Assembly: GCA_900545025.1 (NCBI GenBank)
Contig: UQXH01000002.1
Location: 62,001 to 126,000 of the forward strand
Direction: 5' to 3'
Length of the DNA: 64,000 bases
From: an uncultured Phascolarctobacterium sp.
GTDB taxonomy: Bacteria > Bacillota > Negativicutes > Acidaminococcales > Acidaminococcaceae
The translations under genes and the position numbers were made by a program. This document shows positions 24,777 to 32,813 of this stretch, piece by piece; position 1 is the stretch's first letter; the number at the start of each line of letters is the position of its first letter. The notes under the pieces were generated by a model. That model was given only the letters and a program-made list of their open reading frames with translations. It did not search any database and was not told where the DNA came from.

Positions 24777-26258
24777 TTACAAACCTCCCGTTGCAAGTGA
24801 CATAATTTTTTCCTGAGTTGCTTCACTGCTCAGCAGTTCGCCGGCAATCTTACCTTCGTGGATAACCAGGATACGATCGCTCATACCTAAAACTTCTGGC
24901 AGTTCAGAAGAAACCATGATGATTGATACACCGCTGGCTGTCAGTTCATTCATCAACTCATAGATATCTCTTTTTGCACCTACGTCGATGCCGCGGGTAG
25001 GCTCGTCCATAATGATGACATCAGGATTCATGCCAACCCATTTAGCAATAACAACCTTCTGCTGATTACCGCCGGACAAAGCGCCTGCCTCCAAATCAAG
25101 AGTATGCGCCTTTACACCCAGTTTATCAGCTAAACCATGGGAAAACTCATTAACCCGCTTATAATCTATAATGCTCTTGCGCGCAAATTCATCTATACTC
25201 GGCAAGGCAATATTACGCATAATGGAGAAATCAAGAATCAGACCTTCCGTCTTTCTATTTTCGGTAATAAAGCCGAAGCCTGCTTTAATAGCATCCTCAG
25301 GCTTATCAATCTTCAATTTTTGTCCTTTAAAAATTACCTCGCCGCTTTGGCACTTATCTACACCAAAGATTGCGCGCATAATCTCCGTCCTGCCGCTGCC
25401 CATCAAGCCGGCAATACCAAGGATTTCACCTTTTTTCAGATTGAAATTGACATTATGGAAAACGCCGGGCTGATTGAAGTTTTTAACTTCCATGATAACC
25501 TCGCCAGGCAGATTACGTCTCTCTGGATAAAATTCTGTAATAGAACGGCCAACCATGTCGCGAACAATTTCATCTAAACCATATTTAGCAACCGGTCTTG
25601 TATCTACGGAAATGCCATCACGCATAACAGTTATTACATCACAGTTATTGAATACCTCTTCCATACGGTGAGAGATATAAACCATGGCTACGCCGCGTTT
25701 TTTCAGTGATTTCATAACTTCAAACAACTTTTCAGTCTCGCGGTCAGTGAGCGCTGCCGTAGGCTCGTCCATGATAACAACCTTAGCGTCAAGTAAAAGA
25801 TTACGGACAATTTCTGTCATTTGCTGCTGCCCGACAGAACACTCGCCTGCTTCCATATCAAGGGGCAACTCGATATGTATCTCCCGGCACTTTTCTTCGG
25901 CAATCTGTCGCATTTTCTGAAAATCCAGCATCCCAAATTTATTGGTGATGCTGTGCATCAAAAACAAATTTTCCAGTATGGAAAGATTGGGCCAGATATT
26001 CAACTCCTGATGAATAAAAGCAATACCATATTTTTCTGCATCTACCGGATTTTTAAAGTGCATTTCCTGTCCGTCAACAAAAACAGAGCCTTTATCCTGC
26101 TTGTGCAAGCCTGTCAAAATATTCATCAGCGTAGACTTACCAGCACCATTTTCTCCCATCAAAGCATGTACTTCGCCGCTTTTCAGTTTTAAATTGACAC
26201 CCTTTAAAACCTCATTGCTGCCAAATGCTTTATGGATATTTCTTAATTCAATCTCCAT
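24777..26258 (-). CDS. rbsA: Ribose ABC transporter ATP-binding protein
   Basis: A 493-residue tandem ATPase. The first half has Walker A GENGAGKST, signature SVGQQQM and Walker B VVIMDEPTAALTD. The second half has a degenerate Walker A GLMGSGRTE, signature LSGGNQQKV and VIIMDEPTRGIDVG. The degenerate second half is normal for sugar transporters of this class. The C-terminal end reads SLATGGL. Confidence 0.95.
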   Translation of the reverse strand: MEIELRNIHKAFGSNEVLKGVNLKLKSGEVHALMGENGAGKSTLMNILTGLHKQDKGSVFVDGQEMHFKNPVDAEKYGIAFIHQELNIWPNLSILENLFLMHSITNKFGMLDFQKMRQIAEEKCREIHIELPLDMEAGECSVGQQQMTEIVRNLLLDAKVVIMDEPTAALTDRETEKLFEVMKSLKKRGVAMVYISHRMEEVFNNCDVITVMRDGISVDTRPVAKYGLDEIVRDMVGRSITEFYPERRNLPGEVIMEVKNFNQPGVFHNVNFNLKKGEILGIAGLMGSGRTEIMRAIFGVDKCQSGEVIFKGQKLKIDKPEDAIKAGFGFITENRKTEGLILDFSIMRNIALPSIDEFARKSIIDYKRVNEFSHGLADKLGVKAHTLDLEAGALSGGNQQKVVIAKWVGMNPDVIIMDEPTRGIDVGAKRDIYELMNELTASGVSIIMVSSELPEVLGMSDRILVIHEGKIAGELLSSEATQEKIMSLATGGL

Positions 26259-26274
26259 CTCGGTTCCTGCCTTA

Positions 26275-26673
26275 TTAAAAAATTACATTACTGTGAAGGA
26301 TAATATTTGCATAAGGTGTAATTTCACCTGTACGGATTACTACTTTAGCTTTCGCTGTTGCCGCCTTAAACGCTTCATGATTCACATCAATAATCCATTC
26401 CTGCTGCGGAAAAAGCTCTTTCAGCGCTTCATAAACGCCAGTATTTTTTTCCTGTATTTCAGCGGCAACTTCAACTTTCTCTATTTCCATATATTTAGCA
26501 ACTTCGCTTACTACTTCCATAAAAGAAGGAGTCCCCAGTTTCAAGGCTAAATCAATCTTTGGCACTCCTGACGGTACCGGCAACCCGCAGTCGCCGATAA
26601 CTATAGTATCTGTATGCCCAAGATCTGCCAATACTTTGGCAATAGAGCTATTTAAAATACCAACCTTCTGCAT
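26275..26673 (-). CDS. rbsD: D-ribose pyranase
   Basis: A 132-residue mutarotase converting beta-D-ribopyranose to ribofuranose for RbsK. The catalytic HTD-type region LGHTDTIVIGDCGLPVP is near residue 18, with MQKVGILNSSIAKVLADL at the N-terminus and PYANIILHSNVIF at the end. It starts one base after rbsK. Confidence 0.94.
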   Translation of the reverse strand: MQKVGILNSSIAKVLADLGHTDTIVIGDCGLPVPSGVPKIDLALKLGTPSFMEVVSEVAKYMEIEKVEVAAEIQEKNTGVYEALKELFPQQEWIIDVNHEAFKAATAKAKVVIRTGEITPYANIILHSNVIF

Positions 26674-26674
26674 C

Positions 26675-27553
26675 TCAAAGCATCTCCTCTACTTCTTTTA
26701 AATAAGGCATACCGCCTTGTGCACCAATCTTCTGTACGGAAACGGCCGCTGCCGCATTAGCAAAACGCACACTGTCTGCTATGTTTTTACCTGCCGCACG
26801 CGCTACCGCAAAAGCGCCGTTAAAAGTATCTCCGGCACCGGTAGTATCTACAGGAGTAACCTTAAACGCAGGTACAATCTGTACTTTACCATCTTCGTAA
26901 TAAGCAACACCCTTACTGCCCAGTGTCATCAATACCTTACCGGCATAGCGACTTAAAATCTCTTCCGTAGTCATATTATCAAAAAGAATGGCAGCTTCAT
27001 GCTCATTAGGTGTCAGATAGGTAACTTTGTCCAGCAATTCCTGCGGAACAGGAGCAACAGGAGCAGGATTGAGTAATACAGGCACTCCCAGCTGCCAACA
27101 TTTTTCTATTGAATAAGCAATAGCAGCAAAAGGAATCTCATGCTGCAATAAAACAAGGTCAGCGTCTTTAATTTTTGCTTCAGCCTGATCTATCAGCGCC
27201 GCATCAACAAGGTCATTAGCCGCCTTGATTACAATAATAGTATTGTCATCTTCTGCAACAGTAATATGCGCAGTACCGCTGTTTTCGCCTGCCAGTACTT
27301 TTATAAAATCAGTATTGACACTATTTTGCTGCAGATTTTTGATAATCATCTCTCCGTAAACATCATCACCAACGCAGCCAACCATAGTGACCTCAGCGCC
27401 TAAACGTGCTGCTGCTACAGCCTGATTGGCACCTTTACCTCCAGGAGAAACAATTAAACGGTTACCGAAAATTGTTTCGCCAGGCTTAGCCCATCTGTCA
27501 CATTCTACTGTAACGTCTATATTGCAACTGCCGATAACAACTATTTTAGCCAT
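26675..27553 (-). CDS. rbsK: Ribokinase
   Basis: A 292-residue PfkB kinase. The GGKGANQAVAAARLG motif at about residue 38 and the anion-hole/catalytic DTTGAGDTFNGAFAVARA at about 240 (Asp base) are clear. Phosphorylates ribose to ribose-5-phosphate. It is first in rbsKDACB. The 108 bases upstream are AT-rich with no convincing promoter boxes, and no rbsR-type regulator gene is in the window. Confidence 0.94.
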   Translation of the reverse strand: MAKIVVIGSCNIDVTVECDRWAKPGETIFGNRLIVSPGGKGANQAVAAARLGAEVTMVGCVGDDVYGEMIIKNLQQNSVNTDFIKVLAGENSGTAHITVAEDDNTIIVIKAANDLVDAALIDQAEAKIKDADLVLLQHEIPFAAIAYSIEKCWQLGVPVLLNPAPVAPVPQELLDKVTYLTPNEHEAAILFDNMTTEEILSRYAGKVLMTLGSKGVAYYEDGKVQIVPAFKVTPVDTTGAGDTFNGAFAVARAAGKNIADSVRFANAAAAVSVQKIGAQGGMPYLKEVEEML

Positions 27554-27661
27554 CTTTTATACCTCTCTGTACAATATATATAATCAGTATTAAATAAAAA
27601 TTCTGATATCTTATTAAACTTCTATCTCAATACTGTATTTTCTTTTTTTATTAAAAAAATG

Positions 27662-28720
27662 TCAGCTTATTATTAATAAAAGCTTGTGATAAGTATTATT
27701 CAATAAATCCGGCTGCAGCAAATCTTCCAGATAAGCCAGCTGTTTCCTGCTGGTCTTAGGCTTAGTCCTTGCCCAATAAGCAATCTCCAGCTGCAGCAAT
27801 AACTTTGCGCGCTGCTGCATTCTATCGCCAGCTTCAACTACCAAACACTCATACCACTGCCTGATAATTTTAAGTTCATCCTGCATAGCTATACGCGCCA
27901 TATTAGCAATAAGGTCCCGTACATTGAGCAAAACCGCTCGCAGGTACTCTTTCCGTACTTCTTCCTTATTGCTGCTTCTGCCCGCATACTTAACAAGGAT
28001 AAAATAAAAATACTGCAGCTTTTTATAAGCTTTAAAAGCGTTTTCTACACCATCCCAGCGGCAATACATCTGTAAGTGCAGATGCAGCTGCAATAAGACG
28101 GCATTGAACAACTTACAGTCTTTTTTGCGCCATAAGGCTTCAAACAGGCTTATTAAAAGAAAGTCACCAACCTCAAACCATTGCCTTCTAACCATCTGGG
28201 CAATCAGGCTTGTCCACTCGCTAAGAAAGTTTTTCAGCACAGCCTTATTAACGGATGTTCTGACAAAAAGCACCATCAAATGACGCATACTGACAAAAGC
28301 TTCACTATGCTTTCTGTCACAGACGATAAAAGTAATACTCAATAAGAAGCGGCTTAATTCATCCGGATCTTTCCTATCATTTATTACTTTTATAATAAAA
28401 CCTTCTGCCTGGCTTAACCATCGACAGAATAATTCTTTTTTTCGCAGTCTGGCAGCAGTTGCCAGCATATCTCTTATTGCTGTAAGCAATATTAAATCAG
28501 CTATCGTATCTTCAGCAGTTTTCATCAGCTGCTGAAAGCACTGTTCAGCATAATCCTCTGAAGCATATTTTAAAGCAAGGCAGCCATACAGACTTATTTG
28601 ACCAATACAATGCTGTCTGCTTTCTGCTGAAGCTGCATGCAAAGCAGAAAAAGACTGCTCTAAAATATCCTGCCACTTCTCCGTTTCAGCAACAGCAATA
28701 TCTAAATCAGTCTTTTCCAT
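27662..28720 (-). CDS. Orphan helical protein downstream of pyk
   Basis: I recognise no family. The 352 residues are almost entirely alpha-helical in character, rich in Leu, Ala, Arg and Lys, with several Trp and Cys, no signal peptide and no clear membrane segment. Repeated helix pairs of about 35-40 residues (for example YAEQCFQQLMKTAEDTIADL and LFCRWLSQAEGFIIKVI) look like a helical-repeat scaffold, but no TPR consensus is evident. It starts 15 bases after pyk, so it is probably co-transcribed with the etf-pyk unit. A regulatory or scaffold role is pure inference. Confidence 0.6.
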   Translation of the reverse strand: MEKTDLDIAVAETEKWQDILEQSFSALHAASAESRQHCIGQISLYGCLALKYASEDYAEQCFQQLMKTAEDTIADLILLTAIRDMLATAARLRKKELFCRWLSQAEGFIIKVINDRKDPDELSRFLLSITFIVCDRKHSEAFVSMRHLMVLFVRTSVNKAVLKNFLSEWTSLIAQMVRRQWFEVGDFLLISLFEALWRKKDCKLFNAVLLQLHLHLQMYCRWDGVENAFKAYKKLQYFYFILVKYAGRSSNKEEVRKEYLRAVLLNVRDLIANMARIAMQDELKIIRQWYECLVVEAGDRMQQRAKLLLQLEIAYWARTKPKTSRKQLAYLEDLLQPDLLNNTYHKLLLIIS

Positions 28721-28735
28721 AACTTCACCGCCAGC

Positions 28736-30487
28736 TTACAAATTTATTTTACCTTCGTAAACAACTCCAGAAACAGTATCTACTGTTACCAGCTGACCAT
28801 CCCGCAGGATATCAACCGCTTGCACAGCCCCTACGATAACAGGTATTCCGCAGGTAACGCCGACAATCGCCGTTGTCGATGTAAGACCGCCCTCCTGTGC
28901 AATAATGGCCGCTGCCTTTTTGGAAGCGACAGCAACAAATTCGTCATCTAAGATATCAACAACGAGTATATCTCCCGCCTGCAGCTTGTCTGTAAAATCA
29001 GCTGCATTTACAGCACGGCAAACTTTGCCGCTTATAGACACTCTGCCAATACCAGTACCGGAAACAAGCTTATTACCCACATTAACCACCTTGATCAGAT
29101 TTGTACTGCCTGTCATACCTACAGGTACACCTGCAGTTATAACCACGCAAGACCCATCCTTTATTACTTGGTGCTGCAAGGCGCACTCCAAAGACAAGTC
29201 AATTATTTCATCTGTATTATCAGATGACGGTCCCAGCAAGGGCTGCACACCCCAATACAGCTGCATAGCACGCACCTTTTCAGGCAAACGTGATACGGCA
29301 ATAACAGGTGCCTGCGGCTTATATTTGGCAATCATCCTGGCTGTAAAACCGCTTTCCGTAATCGTAAGGATGTTGTCAGCATGCAGTTCCTGAGCAATCT
29401 GCACGGTCGCATGGCTGATAGCATCTGTTGAATGGATGCTGTCACTGATACCTTTCTTGCGGAAAATTGATGCATAATCAAGCGCAGCCTCAGTACGTTC
29501 TGCAATCTTAGTCATGGTCTGTACTGCTTCTAAAGGATATTTCCCGGAAGCAGTCTCACCGCTCAGCATAATAACATCTGTACCGTCAAAAATAGAGTTA
29601 GCCACGTCACTGGCTTCTGCTCTGGTAGCACGATAGCTATGAATCATACTTTCCAGCATCTGTGTTGCCGTAACAACTGGCTTGCCGGCTCTGTTGCAGG
29701 CGGCAATAATTTCTTTTTGCACCATAGGCACTACTTCATAAGGTATTTCAACGCCTAAGTCGCCTCTGGCAACCATGATACCGTCAGAAACATTGATAAT
29801 CTCCTCAATATGCTTGACGCCTGCTTCATTTTCGATTTTGGAAATAATACCCATGGAAGAACCAGCTTCTTCCAAAACCTTGCGTATTGCCAGCACATCG
29901 TCTGCTTTCTGCACAAACGAAGCAGCTATATAGTCCATACCATGCTGAGCCGCAAAGCAAATATCAGCCTTATCCTGCTCCGAAAGAAAAGGCAGCTGTA
30001 ATTCTATACCCGGACATGCCACACGCTTACGTGAGCTGAGCTCACCGCCATGCGTTACCTTAGTATGAATAACATTACCTTCTACAGCAATAACCTCTAA
30101 AGACAGCAACCCGTCTGACAGTAATATCTTGCTGCCGCATTCTACCTCATGAGGTAAGCCTGAATAATTTACTGAAGCGATTTTTTCATTGCCCAATATC
30201 TCCTCCGTCGTCAGAGAAAACTCGGCGCCTTCCTGCAGATAAACACTGCCCTCAGCAAAATTACCCAGACGCATTTCCGGTCCTTTAGTATCAGCAATAC
30301 AAGCAACCGTCTTGCCAGCCTTAGCTGCAGCTTCTCTTACCAGCTGCAGTCTTGCTGCATGATCTTCATGGGAACCGTGGGAAAAGTTAAAACGCGCTAA
30401 ATCCATACCGGCACGCAGCATTTTTTCTAAAAGTACCACATCGTCAGTACTCGGTCCCACAGTACAGATAATCTTCGTTTTCTTCAT
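28736..30487 (-). CDS. pyk: Pyruvate kinase
   Basis: A 583-residue enzyme making pyruvate and ATP from PEP. Catalytic core: KTKIICTVGPSTDD, RFNFSHGSHEDH, DTKGPEMRLG, the active-site Lys in GIISKIENEAGV, MVARGDLGVEIP and TATQMLESM. The C-terminal ~110 residues (IGRVSISGKVCRAVN onward with GGLTSTTAIVG) form the extra PEP-utilising-enzyme mobile domain found in Bacillus-type pyruvate kinases; the domain lacks the phosphohistidine TSH motif. It is downstream of the etf genes and a 64-residue protein. Confidence 0.95.
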   Translation of the reverse strand: MKKTKIICTVGPSTDDVVLLEKMLRAGMDLARFNFSHGSHEDHAARLQLVREAAAKAGKTVACIADTKGPEMRLGNFAEGSVYLQEGAEFSLTTEEILGNEKIASVNYSGLPHEVECGSKILLSDGLLSLEVIAVEGNVIHTKVTHGGELSSRKRVACPGIELQLPFLSEQDKADICFAAQHGMDYIAASFVQKADDVLAIRKVLEEAGSSMGIISKIENEAGVKHIEEIINVSDGIMVARGDLGVEIPYEVVPMVQKEIIAACNRAGKPVVTATQMLESMIHSYRATRAEASDVANSIFDGTDVIMLSGETASGKYPLEAVQTMTKIAERTEAALDYASIFRKKGISDSIHSTDAISHATVQIAQELHADNILTITESGFTARMIAKYKPQAPVIAVSRLPEKVRAMQLYWGVQPLLGPSSDNTDEIIDLSLECALQHQVIKDGSCVVITAGVPVGMTGSTNLIKVVNVGNKLVSGTGIGRVSISGKVCRAVNAADFTDKLQAGDILVVDILDDEFVAVASKKAAAIIAQEGGLTSTTAIVGVTCGIPVIVGAVQAVDILRDGQLVTVDTVSGVVYEGKINL

Positions 30488-30501
30488 AACAGAAATCCCC
30501 G

Positions 30502-30696
30502 CTAACCTTTAAATTTATGCTCGCAAAGAACTTCATAAGCGTCTTCCGCTTCTGAAAACGGAACACATATTTCATAAGCTTTGTTATGCTTGCCGCCAGC
30601 AGCCTTTACTCTTATCAAAAAGCCATTGGCAGTGAGCATTTCTTTTATTTTTTCTGCATTAGCTTCATTTTGCTCAATATATACAACTTTCCACAT
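30502..30696 (-). CDS. Small (64 aa) conserved-looking protein upstream of pyk
   Basis: Starts MWKVVYIEQNEANAEKIKEML and ends YEVLCEHKFKG. Compact alpha/beta composition with a first strand WKVVYIEQN, helix ANAEKIKEMLTANG, strand FLIRVKAAG and EICVPFSEAEDAYEVL. This resembles the DUF2007 'signal-transducing' small ACT-like fold, but I cannot assign it. The ATG at 30694-30696 has a strong ribosome-binding site GGAGGAAG; longer frames overlap etfA. It lies between etfA and pyk with gaps of 22 and 14 bases, so it is in the same operon. Confidence 0.7.
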   Translation of the reverse strand: MWKVVYIEQNEANAEKIKEMLTANGFLIRVKAAGGKHNKAYEICVPFSEAEDAYEVLCEHKFKG

Positions 30697-30718
30697 GGGA
30701 AGCTTCCTCCGGCAAAAC

Positions 30719-31915
30719 TCAAGCTTCTTTATATGCTTTGATTTTTGCAATCAGTTTAGGCAGGATCTCCTTAATATCGCCTACAATACCATATTGCGCA
30801 ATCTTGAAGATAGGCGCATTTGCATCTTTATTAATAGCGATAACAATGTCAGAAGCATTCATACCGGAAATATGCTGGATAGCACCGGAAATACCGCAAG
30901 CGAAATAAATTTTCGGTGTTACAGTCTTACCAGACTGACCTACCTGCTGACCATGACCAATCCAGCCTTCGTCAACTACTGCACGAGAACCGGCGATAGC
31001 TCCGTTTTCAAACAGAGAAGCTAATTCTTCCAGCATTTTAAAATTATCCAGGCAGCCCATACCACGGCCGCCGGAGCAGATTACTTCTGCATCTTCAATT
31101 TTAATAGAACCGCTGGTTTCTACAGCTTCCTTATGCAAGAGCTCAACCGGAGATGCTTTTACATCTTTAACAGTGAAGTTAATTACTTCACCAGCGCGAG
31201 ATTCATCAGCAGCTGCTGCTTTGAAGACTTTAGGACGTACAGTACCCATCTGCGGACGATGTTCGTCACAGAGGATAGTAGCAAGAATATTACCACCCAA
31301 TGCCGGACGAGTCCATTCAACAATCTTGTTTTCTGTTGCAATATCCAACGCAGTGCAGTCTGCGCACAGACCAGTATGCAGTCTTGCTGCTACACGGGGA
31401 GCAAAATCACGTCCGTCGGCAGTAGCGCCAAAAAGTACTGCGTTAGGTTTATAAGCTTCTGCCAGCTGGCAGAAAGCGTCCGTATATAAATCTGTATTAT
31501 ATTCAGCATAAAGGCTGTCAGTAATTACATAAACTTTATCGGCACCAGCGGCAATAAGTTTCTGCGGAATATCAGCAGCATCAGCAGTAATCACTACTGC
31601 ACAGCATTTTTCACCGGCTTTTTTTGCCAATTCTGCAGTAACGCCCAAAAGTTCATAGGTAACGCCTACCGGCTCACCGTTTTCCAATTCTGCCATAACC
31701 CAAAGGTCGCTGCCTTCATTATTCTTCACTTCACGAACAACAGCTTCGCGAGAAATAGCCTCTACCAGACATTCATTGATGCAGGCGCCGCAGGAAATGC
31801 ATTGTTCACCGTCAACCTTTGCCTTACCATCCTCCATGCTCAGAGCGCCTACCGGGCACACTGCCACACAGGATTCACAACCTATACATTTTTCTCTATC
31901 TACAAAAACTGCCAT
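30719..31915 (-). CDS. etfA: Electron transfer flavoprotein alpha subunit with N-terminal ferredoxin domain
   Basis: A 398-residue EtfA/FixB. It begins with a 2x[4Fe-4S] ferredoxin domain: CIGCESCVAVCP (about 11-22) and CISCGACINECL (about 40-51). The EtfA core then starts near residue 70, and the C-terminal FAD domain has CSGGRGMGCLDNFKML, GSRAVVDEGWIGHGQQVGQSG and YFACGISGAIQH. This layout matches CarE and LctC, the Etf alpha subunits of caffeyl-CoA reductase and lactate dehydrogenase complexes, which bifurcate or confurcate electrons. No acyl-CoA or lactate dehydrogenase gene is adjacent, so the partner must be elsewhere. Confidence 0.93.
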   Translation of the reverse strand: MAVFVDREKCIGCESCVAVCPVGALSMEDGKAKVDGEQCISCGACINECLVEAISREAVVREVKNNEGSDLWVMAELENGEPVGVTYELLGVTAELAKKAGEKCCAVVITADAADIPQKLIAAGADKVYVITDSLYAEYNTDLYTDAFCQLAEAYKPNAVLFGATADGRDFAPRVAARLHTGLCADCTALDIATENKIVEWTRPALGGNILATILCDEHRPQMGTVRPKVFKAAAADESRAGEVINFTVKDVKASPVELLHKEAVETSGSIKIEDAEVICSGGRGMGCLDNFKMLEELASLFENGAIAGSRAVVDEGWIGHGQQVGQSGKTVTPKIYFACGISGAIQHISGMNASDIVIAINKDANAPIFKIAQYGIVGDIKEILPKLIAKIKAYKEA

Positions 31916-31926
31916 TTTCTTTCACC

Positions 31927-32721
31927 TCAGCGAGTAATAATCTTAGCTTCAACAAGCTTGTTAAATAACATATCTACAGCTTTGTCAGTATCTTCTTCGT
32001 TGATGATCTCACTTTCAACTACAGGTACTTCCGGTGTAAATACTCTCTTAACCTTAGTCGGAGAACCGGAAAGACCAACAAGCTTGGTATCAATAGCCAA
32101 ATCCGCTACTGTCAGCGTGGGAATAACGGCTTTACGTGCTTTCATCTTACCTTTAATGCTGGCAAAACGCGGTTCTTTTTCAGCCCTGGTAACAGTTACC
32201 AAAAGCGGTGCAGCGCATGCCAGAGTCTGCACACTGCTTTCATTTTCACGTACGACAACAAATTTTCCATCTGCAAAATCAACCTTTAAAGCGCCGGTAA
32301 TCTGAGGAATTCCCAGATGTTCAGCCATTTCAGGACCAACCTGTGCAGTATCCCCGTCAACAGCCTGTTTGCCGCACATTACCAGGTCATAACCGCCGAT
32401 ATGTTTTACGGCTGCAGCCAGCGCGATACTGGTCGCCAAGGTATCTGAGCCAGCCAGCGCGCGGTCGCTCAGCAGAATACCATCGTCAGCACCCATAGCG
32501 ATAGCTTCCTTTAAAATATCAGTTGCCTGCGGCAGACCCATAGTGAGTACGGTAACCTTGGCACCTTCTTTATCCTTCAGCATCAAAGCAGCTTCCAATG
32601 CCTGTCTGTCAAAAGGATTCATGATGTTTTCTACACCGTCACGCACTAAAGTATTAGTTTCTGGATTTAATTTTACCGCTTCAGTATCCGGTACTTGTTT
32701 AAGACAAACTATAATATTCAT
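31927..32721 (-). CDS. etfB: Electron transfer flavoprotein beta subunit
   Basis: A 264-residue EtfB/FixA. It begins MNIIVCLKQVPDTEAVKLN; ENIMNPFDRQALEAALMLKD, GADDGILLSDRALAGSDTLAT and the AMP/FAD-binding CGKQAVDGDTAQVGPEMAEHLG follow. I choose the ATG at 32719-32721, preceded by AAGGAGG; the longer frame is not supported. It pairs with etfA 11 bases downstream. Confidence 0.94.
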   Translation of the reverse strand: MNIIVCLKQVPDTEAVKLNPETNTLVRDGVENIMNPFDRQALEAALMLKDKEGAKVTVLTMGLPQATDILKEAIAMGADDGILLSDRALAGSDTLATSIALAAAVKHIGGYDLVMCGKQAVDGDTAQVGPEMAEHLGIPQITGALKVDFADGKFVVVRENESSVQTLACAAPLLVTVTRAEKEPRFASIKGKMKARKAVIPTLTVADLAIDTKLVGLSGSPTKVKRVFTPEVPVVESEIINEEDTDKAVDMLFNKLVEAKIITR

Positions 32722-32762
32722 GAGCAACCTCCTTGCGCATACTAACAAAATATTTTCTCTTT

Positions 32763-32792
32763 ATTGTAACATTTTTACACTTCTACTTGCAA
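32763..32792 (-). promoter_or_regulatory. Candidate sigma-A promoter for etfB operon
   Basis: Minus strand TTGCAA (32787-32792), 18-bp spacer, TACAAT (32763-32768). It would drive etfB-etfA-64aa-pyk and probably the orphan gene. Confidence 0.55.
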
Positions 32793-32813
32793 GTATACCT
32801 AATATTTTCTTCT

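Noticed and set aside
27580..27640. Inverted repeat ATCAG-N17-CTGAT upstream of rbsK as a possible RbsR operator
   Set aside because: Five-base arms in a very AT-rich stretch are expected by chance, and no rbsR gene is nearby.
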